From JBQLZO01 sp052168315 (GTDB taxonomy: Bacteria; Planctomycetota; Phycisphaerae; Phycisphaerales; UBA1924), in NCBI GenBank assembly GCA_052168315.1, contig JBQLZO010000008.1, forward strand, positions 1 through 10,908: a stretch of 10,908 bases of DNA, in the 5' to 3' direction. The position numbers were made by a program, and so were the translations under genes. The notes beneath the pieces were generated by a model. The model was not told the DNA's origin. It saw only the letters and a list, made by a program, of their open reading frames with translations, and did no database searches. This document shows, in pieces, positions 6,320-10,908 of this stretch (its first letter is position 1; the number at the start of each line of letters is the position of its first letter).

Positions 6320-7093
6320 ATGGCGATCGATCTGAACGCGGATGTGGGCGAGGATGCATCGGCGCTGGGCGATGGGCGCGAGGGGGCGCTGCTGGATGTG
6401 GTGAGTTCGGCGAGCATCGCGTGCGGTGGTCACGCGGGGGATGAGCGGACGATGCGGGGGGTGATCGAGCTGGCGCTGGCGCGCGGGGTGGTGGTCGGCG
6501 CGCACCCGGGGTATCCGGATCGGCGCGGGTTCGGGCGCGCGATGATGCGCATGGAGCGCGCAGCGCTGGTCGAGAGCGTGCGGGCGCAGGTCGGTCTGCT
6601 GATGGATGTGGCGGCGCGGGCGGGGGCGCGGGTGCGGTTCGTGAAGGCGCACGGGGCGCTGTACCACGCGGCGTCGGGTGAAGATGAGTCGATCGCATCG
6701 GCGGTGCTGGAGGCGGTGCGCGCGTGCGATCCATCGCTGGCGCTGGTGGCGCGGGCCGGGTCGGAGGCGGCGGCGCGGTGGGCAGCGTCGGGCGCGGAGG
6801 TGGTTGCGGAGGGGTTCGTGGACCGGCGGTACCTGGGCGATGGGTCGCTGGCGCCGCGGGGCGATGGGGGGATTGGAGGGGGGTTGATCGAGGATGTGGA
6901 TGAGGCGGCCGAGCAGGCGTTGATGATCGCGCGATCTGGGCGCGCGCGGGCGGTGGATGGGCGGGGCGTCGCGGTGCGTTGCCGGACGCTGTGCGTGCAC
7001 GGCGACACGCCGGGCGCGCTCGCGCTGGCGCGGGGTGTGCGGAGCGCGCTGGAGGCGGCGGGGGTGACGGTGTCGGCGTGGTGGAGGGAGTGA
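6320..7093 (+). CDS. pxpA: 5-oxoprolinase subunit PxpA (LamB/YcsF family)
   Basis: PxpA is the third 5-oxoprolinase subunit; it has a deacetylase-like (beta/alpha) barrel fold. From the ATG at 6320 it is 257 aa, close to the usual 245-255, and opens with MAIDLNADVGE, the expected family N-terminus. Other hallmarks are SSASIACGGHAGD, GAHPGYPDRRGFGR, VKAHGALYH (usually VKPHGALYN), FVDRRYLGDGSLAPRG and CVHGDTPGALALAR. The in-frame ATG at 6272 would add 16 Gly/Ser-rich residues and has no Shine-Dalgarno; family length favours 6320. The 67-bp gap after pxpC is the widest in the pxp set and contains the palindrome. The gene ends 18 bp from the opposing ABM-like gene, with no obvious terminator hairpin between them. 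Confidence 0.93.
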   Translation: MAIDLNADVGEDASALGDGREGALLDVVSSASIACGGHAGDERTMRGVIELALARGVVVGAHPGYPDRRGFGRAMMRMERAALVESVRAQVGLLMDVAARAGARVRFVKAHGALYHAASGEDESIASAVLEAVRACDPSLALVARAGSEAAARWAASGAEVVAEGFVDRRYLGDGSLAPRGDGGIGGGLIEDVDEAAEQALMIARSGRARAVDGRGVAVRCRTLCVHGDTPGALALARGVRSALEAAGVTVSAWWRE

Positions 7094-7111
7094 GCGCGGA
7101 CGGGATGTCGT

Positions 7112-7783
7112 TCAGCGCGCGGGCTGGTCGGCGTTGGGCTTTGGGAGGGCGATCTTGCGCATGTGGGGGATGTCGAGCGATTCGGGGGCGAGCCGGCCGT
7201 TGATGGAAGCGCCGCCGGGGAGGGGCGTGTAGAGCTCGATGCTGATCTGGCTGATGGGGATGGGCACGCCGGGGATCTGCGGGCGGTCTGAGAGGGTGAG
7301 CGTGGCGATGACCATGACGGGGACGCCGGGCGGGACATGCTCCATGGGCGGTCGCTGCTCGGCGATGTCGCCGGGCTGCTGCCCGGTGAACATGAGGCGC
7401 TGGTGGACGGGGTGGTGGAACCAGCGCTTGGCGGCCTCGGCATCCTCGAACCAGGCGATGATGGAGACGCGGTTGGCCGGGAGGCTGGCGGTCTCCACGC
7501 CCAGGCAGCCCTCGACGGACTTGATCTGCTCGATGAGCATCGCGCCGAGCGCGCCGATGGGCGAGGCGGGGGTCTTAGGTGGTTGTGGCTGCTCAGGCTG
7601 GGATTCGGGCTGCGGCTGGGCAGGCGGCTGGGGCTGGGACTGGTTGGGGCGATCCTGAGAGAAGGCGGCGAAGCCGGCCGCGGAGATGAGGGTGAGCGCG
7701 GCGATGAGCCCGACGGTGGCGCCGCCGAGGCTGTTCATGATGCGGGCGGGGGTCGGGCGGTTGGTGGTGATGGGATCTGACAT
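7112..7783 (-). CDS. Membrane-anchored or exported protein with an ABM-like (dimeric alpha-beta barrel) segment
   Basis: No close family is recognised. The 223-aa protein has one hydrophobic segment (about 23-42, GLIAALTLISAAGFAAF) that is either a signal peptide or an anchor, then a Gln/Pro-rich linker (46-74). Next comes a compact domain. ASLPANRVSIIAWFEDAEAA (98-117) and KRWFHHPVHQRLM (119-131) resemble the strand-helix unit of antibiotic-biosynthesis-monooxygenase-like ferredoxin folds, where Trp and His residues mark the helix. Residues 153-166 (GVPVMVIATLTLSD) would be a further strand. Such folds occur in monooxygenases, heme-degrading proteins and plain binding proteins, so no reaction is claimed. 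The start at ATG 7783 is supported by AGGAAG (7795-7800), 11 nt upstream. It lies 38 bp after the Hsp70 stop, on the same strand, and is probably co-transcribed. Confidence 0.75.
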   Translation of the reverse strand: MSDPITTNRPTPARIMNSLGGATVGLIAALTLISAAGFAAFSQDRPNQSQPQPPAQPQPESQPEQPQPPKTPASPIGALGAMLIEQIKSVEGCLGVETASLPANRVSIIAWFEDAEAAKRWFHHPVHQRLMFTGQQPGDIAEQRPPMEHVPPGVPVMVIATLTLSDRPQIPGVPIPISQISIELYTPLPGGASINGRLAPESLDIPHMRKIALPKPNADQPAR

Positions 7784-7821
7784 CGGATGGTTTGCTTCCT
7801 GGGGAAGGCGGTGCGGGGGGT

Positions 7822-9885
7822 CTATTCGTCGTCGCGGAGGTCGTCGTCGCGGAGGGATTCGTCGCGGAGGGATTGGGCGATGGCGATCTCGTGCATGCGG
7901 ACGGATCGGCGGTCGAGCTCCTCCTTGGCGCGGTGGAACTCGTTGGGATCGACGCTCTTCCAGTTTCGCTCGGCCTCGGCGATGAGGTTGCGGAGGCGCT
8001 GGAGCGCGGCTTCGAGCTGAGTGCGGGCGTCGGGTTCGAGGAGGGCTCCGACCTTTGCGAGGCCCTCGCCGATCCACTTGGCGTCGAGCCGGGAGTTGGC
8101 GATCAGGTCGGCGATGCGGTGGCGCTGCATGTCCTCGCGGGCGTGGGCGAAGGATTCGGCTTCCATGTGGTCGACTTCCTCGCGGGTCAGGCCGTGGTTC
8201 GGGACGATCTGGAGGGTGGCGCGCTTGCCGGATCGGCGCTCGTGGGCGCGGACATCGAGCACGCCGTTGGCATCGACGAAGAACTCGACCTCGAGCTGCG
8301 GCATGCCGGCGGGCATGGGCGGGATGCCCTTGAGCTCGAAGGTGCCGAGCGAGCGGCAGTGCTCGACCATCTCGCGTTCGCCCTGGAGGATGTGCAGCTT
8401 GATGCCGGTCTGGTTGTCGACGGAGGTGGAGAACATCTCGGTGGCGCGGGCGGGCACGCTGGTGTTGCGCATGATGAGCTTGGCGACCGCGCCGCCGACG
8501 GTCTCGATGCCGAGCGAGAGCGGGACGACATCGAGCAGGAGCATGCCCCTGGTGCTCCCGGCGAGGATGGAGGCCTGGACGGCCGCGCCGAGCGCGACGA
8601 CCTCATCCGGGTTCAGCGCGGTGTAGGGCTCGGTGTTGAACAGTTCGGCGACGCGCTGGCGGACGAGCGGGATGCGGGTGGAGCCGCCGACCATGACGAC
8701 GCGGTCGATGTCGGCGGGGGTGAGCTTGGCATCGCGGAGGGCGCGCTGGCATGAGGCGATGGCGCGGTCGAGCCACGGGGTGATGAGTTCGTTGAACTCG
8801 GCGCGGGTGATGGTGCGGGACCAGCGGATGTGCTCGTCGTCTTCGAGGTCGGCGTCGATCGCGAGGGTGGTGCTCTCGTCGGTGGACAGGGCGATCTTGG
8901 CCCGCTCGGCCATGGTGCGGAGGGCCTGCCGCTGGCGCGGGGGAAGGTCGGCGGGGCGGCCCAGTTGCTGCTCGAGCGCATCGAGGACGATCTGCGCGAG
9001 CATCTGGTCGATGTCATCGCCGCCGAGGTGGGTGTCGCCGTGGGTGGCGATGACCTGGAAGAAGGCGTTGGCATCTCCGGGGTTCTCGGCGTGGTCGTTG
9101 TCGTGCTCGTTCTCTTCGGGCGGCGTGACTTGGAGGATGGAGATGTCGAAGGTGCCGCCGCCGAGGTCGAAGACGGCGACGGTCTCGGGGCGTGTGGGCC
9201 TGCCGGATTCGCTGAGCCCGATGCCGTAGGCGAGCGCGGCGGCGGTCGGCTCGTTGACGATGCGGACGATGTCGAGCCCTGCGAGGCGGCCGGCATCGCG
9301 GGTGGCCTGGCGCTGGGCATCGTCGAAGTAGGCGGGGACGGTGACGACGGCCCTGGAGACGGGCGTGCCGAGGGCGGCGGTGGCCTGGTCCTTCAGGGCT
9401 CGGAGGATGTCGGCCGAGACCTGCTGTGGTGAGATGAGCGCGGGCGGGTGAGGGGCGGTCGGGCTCGCGGCGATTGGCTTGGCGCGGCGCTGATCGTCGG
9501 CGGCCTGCGAGGAGGTCGCGGGGTCGTCGGGGTCGAGGGCGATGCGGACGGTGTGGTGGGGTCCTTCGACGACGCGGTAGGACAGGTGCGGGAGGTCGTC
9601 GGCGGCATCGGCGAGCGAGCGGCCCATGAGGCGCTTGATGGAGTGGATGGTGCGGGTGGGGTGGTCGATGGCGTGGGCGCGGGCGGAGACGCCGATGGCC
9701 TCGGGCGCGCCATCGGGCGTGTAGCGGACGATGGAGGGGATGAGGCGGTGGTGGTCGGGCGAGGGGAGGATGCGCGGGCCGTGCGCATCGGCGATGGCGA
9801 CGAGGGAGTTGGTGGTGCCGAGGTCGATGCCGACGATGGGGGAAGGAGCGTTGGTGTTGGATGCGGGGTCTGGCTTGGTGGTCAT
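7822..9885 (-). CDS. hscA: HscA-like Hsp70 chaperone
   Basis: This is a 687-aa Hsp70 that should bind and release client peptides with ATP hydrolysis in the cytosol. The nucleotide-binding domain shows VGIDLGTTNSLVA (18-30), NEPTAAALAYG (211-221), FDLGGGTFDISIL (239-251), GGDDID (288-293) and MVGGSTRIPLVR (398-409). The substrate domain shows LLLDVVPLSLGIET (449-462), LHILQGERE (497-505) and RSLGTFELKGIPPMPAG (511-527). HIPTRTIHSIKRLMGRSLAD-like spacing at 79-93, SADILRAL and the CRSL motif match E. coli HscA, the Fe-S assembly Hsp70, better than DnaK. Odd points are a polar insertion at about 118-153, a second acidic one at 255-273, and a tail of LRD(D/E) repeats from 672. No hscB, iscU, dnaJ or grpE is in the window, so the Fe-S role is only inferred. 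Its ATG overlaps the preceding stop by 4 bp. Confidence 0.88.
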   Translation of the reverse strand: MTTKPDPASNTNAPSPIVGIDLGTTNSLVAIADAHGPRILPSPDHHRLIPSIVRYTPDGAPEAIGVSARAHAIDHPTRTIHSIKRLMGRSLADAADDLPHLSYRVVEGPHHTVRIALDPDDPATSSQAADDQRRAKPIAASPTAPHPPALISPQQVSADILRALKDQATAALGTPVSRAVVTVPAYFDDAQRQATRDAGRLAGLDIVRIVNEPTAAALAYGIGLSESGRPTRPETVAVFDLGGGTFDISILQVTPPEENEHDNDHAENPGDANAFFQVIATHGDTHLGGDDIDQMLAQIVLDALEQQLGRPADLPPRQRQALRTMAERAKIALSTDESTTLAIDADLEDDEHIRWSRTITRAEFNELITPWLDRAIASCQRALRDAKLTPADIDRVVMVGGSTRIPLVRQRVAELFNTEPYTALNPDEVVALGAAVQASILAGSTRGMLLLDVVPLSLGIETVGGAVAKLIMRNTSVPARATEMFSTSVDNQTGIKLHILQGEREMVEHCRSLGTFELKGIPPMPAGMPQLEVEFFVDANGVLDVRAHERRSGKRATLQIVPNHGLTREEVDHMEAESFAHAREDMQRHRIADLIANSRLDAKWIGEGLAKVGALLEPDARTQLEAALQRLRNLIAEAERNWKSVDPNEFHRAKEELDRRSVRMHEIAIAQSLRDESLRDDDLRDDE
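7828..7869 (-). repeat. 15-bp tandem repeat at the 3' end of the Hsp70 gene
   Basis: Three copies with a period of 15 bp (plus-strand core gtcgtcgcggag at 7828-7839 and 7843-7854; ttcgtcgcggag at 7858-7869) encode the near-repeats SLRDE, SLRDD and DLRDD just before the stop. The copies are nearly identical, which suggests recent expansion. Confidence 0.85.
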
Positions 9886-10517
9886 CGTTGGTTGGTAGGC
9901 GTGGGAGCGGTGATCGACCAGCGGTCGGGTTCGTGGAAGAACGGGCGCGGTGTCGGGGGAGGCGCGGTGATGATGGCGGGGAGCGCGGCTTGATCCGTGT
10001 TTGGATCTGAATAGGGGCGCGGATGGATGACGAGGCGGTCGTGGCCTTCGAGCATGAGGGCGTTGCGGGTGTAGGCGGTGGGCGAGTCGTGGAGCGGGCG
10101 GATGGCGAGGCGCTCGGCGGATGGGATGGTTGTGTGGGAGTCGATGAGCGCGCGGTGATGCGGGGGGAGATGGGTGTCGGGGATGATGTGGATGTGCGCC
10201 CAGTGCTCGGGTTGGCCGATGTCAGAAAGGAGATTGAGTGGGCGGTCGACGATAAGAGGTGCGGGTTCGTGCTGAGGTTGGGACTTGGCGGGCGCGGCGG
10301 TGAGTGGCTGGATGGCGAGCGCCTGTGGGATCAGGTCTCGCATGTGCAGGTCTGATAGATGGGTCGTGATGGGAGGATGGGTGGCGTCATGGGCGGCGCG
10401 GGCGGTGGTGGCCTCGTGCGTGGTTCCAAAGGCGCACGCGATGACCGCACCGCTGAGCAGCGCGGCGAGGGAGAGTGTGGTGCGCGGGCGAGTGCGGCGT
10501 TTGGTATGGGCGCTCAT
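9882..10517 (-). CDS. Putative lipoprotein or exported protein, His-rich, function unknown
   Basis: I do not recognise this 211-aa protein. A basic n-region (KRRTRPR) is followed by a hydrophobic core (about 14-30) ending in VIAC, a plausible lipobox with Cys28; ordinary signal peptidase cleavage after ARA (about 39-41) is the alternative. The mature part is polar. At about 106-129 it holds a cluster of seven histidines within 24 residues (HWAHIHIIPDTHLPPHHR and following), which could bind metal or be compositional. The C-terminus is Pro-rich. Its TGA overlaps the ATG of the Hsp70 gene (ATGA), so the two are coupled. It starts 11 bp after the small membrane protein gene, with no strong Shine-Dalgarno, which also hints at coupling. 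Coding status is supported by this packing and by the signal sequence. Confidence 0.7.
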   Translation of the reverse strand: MSAHTKRRTRPRTTLSLAALLSGAVIACAFGTTHEATTARAAHDATHPPITTHLSDLHMRDLIPQALAIQPLTAAPAKSQPQHEPAPLIVDRPLNLLSDIGQPEHWAHIHIIPDTHLPPHHRALIDSHTTIPSAERLAIRPLHDSPTAYTRNALMLEGHDRLVIHPRPYSDPNTDQAALPAIITAPPPTPRPFFHEPDRWSITAPTPTNQR

Positions 10518-10528
10518 TGCCTATGAGT

Positions 10529-10792
10529 TTACCGCCAATTATTCGGAACTCCAACAACTTCCACGGCGGCGTTGCCTCTCAGGAAGTAGATGCGGTGGTC
10601 GCGGGTGACGAGGTAGGCGTTGGAATCCGCGGTGACGATGGCGGGCATCTGCGATGGGGTCTGGACGCCGGAGTTGGCGAGCATGGAGGCGGCGGCGAGG
10701 GCGATGAATCCGCCGAGCAGCATCCATGCGATGGGCGAGAGCGGCGAGCGGAGGATCGCGGGGCGGTTGGATGTGGTGTGTGCGGCGGTCAT
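10529..10792 (-). CDS. Small single-span membrane protein, function unknown
   Basis: The gene encodes 87 aa: a polar N-terminus (1-19), one hydrophobic span (about 20-40, PIAWMLLGGFIALAAASMLAN), then a short outer part of about 45 residues that includes NAYLVTRDHRIYFLRGNAAV, which looks like two beta strands. AAGGA lies about 10 nt upstream of the ATG at 10792, a reasonable ribosome site. It is the first gene of the four-gene minus-strand cluster, and the stop (TAA, 10529-10531) is 11 bp before the next start. No family is recognised. Coding confidence rests on the Shine-Dalgarno, the clean membrane span and the packing with its neighbour. Confidence 0.65.
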   Translation of the reverse strand: MTAAHTTSNRPAILRSPLSPIAWMLLGGFIALAAASMLANSGVQTPSQMPAIVTADSNAYLVTRDHRIYFLRGNAAVEVVGVPNNWR

Positions 10793-10908
10793 GGGTGGTG
10801 TGTCCTTGGGTTGGGGTTTGGTGAGCAGCAGAAACGCGGATGATTGTCCATGTGTCGGGGGGTCGGAGTTGGATGGGTGGGCGTTGGGGAGTTGAGGGGG
10901 AGTTGGGG
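10793..10908. other. Upstream region of the Hsp70 cluster
   Basis: This is the right-edge spacer, where the promoter of the minus-strand cluster should lie. Apart from the ribosome site next to 10792, I see no clear -10/-35 pair, no CIRCE-type inverted repeat and no coding potential. Confidence 0.3.

Noticed and set aside
7792..8754. Plus-strand open frame of 320 codons
   Set aside because: It is antisense to the Hsp70 gene, whose protein is unmistakable.

Overview
This is a very GC-rich window (roughly 70% by eye). Its proteins are rich in Ala, Arg and Pro, many starts have weak Shine-Dalgarno sites, and neighbouring genes often overlap by 4 bp (ATGA or GTGA). Together with an HscA-like Hsp70 and long Pro-rich linkers, this suggests an environmental bacterium, perhaps a planctomycete of the Phycisphaerae type. 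That placement is an inference from style, not from a marker gene. I see no phage, transposon, CRISPR or plasmid signature, so the region reads as ordinary chromosome.

Layout. (1) Positions 1-2815, minus strand: an outer-membrane efflux lipoprotein (NodT/TolC family) is followed, with a 4-bp GTGA overlap, by an RND periplasmic adaptor that runs off the left edge. The RND pump itself is presumably just outside. (2) Positions 3061-3222, minus strand: tRNA-Ser(GGA), followed by a strong nested hairpin that is probably its terminator. (3) Positions 3562-7093, plus strand: truB (tRNA pseudouridine-55 synthase), then pxpB, pxpC and pxpA, the three subunits of prokaryotic 5-oxoprolinase. These are closely packed and probably co-transcribed. 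An 18-bp perfect palindrome lies in the pxpC-pxpA spacer. (4) Positions 7112-10792, minus strand: a compact four-gene cluster in the order small single-span membrane protein, His-rich putative lipoprotein, HscA-like Hsp70, anchored or exported protein with an ABM-like (dimeric alpha-beta barrel) segment. It meets pxpA tail to tail with an 18-bp gap.

How the genes work together. The efflux pair should form the outer-membrane and periplasmic parts of a tripartite exporter. PxpABC should return 5-oxoproline (pyroglutamate) to glutamate using ATP. The Hsp70 cluster is the least understood part: a cytosolic chaperone of HscA type is translationally coupled to an exported protein of unknown function, and no hscB, iscU or dnaJ is in view. 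The 3' ends of truB and of the Hsp70 gene both carry in-frame tandem repeats that lengthen the protein tails.

The most interesting leads are the Hsp70 cluster, the palindrome, and the repeat-built C-termini. I found no clear evidence for an entirely new system.
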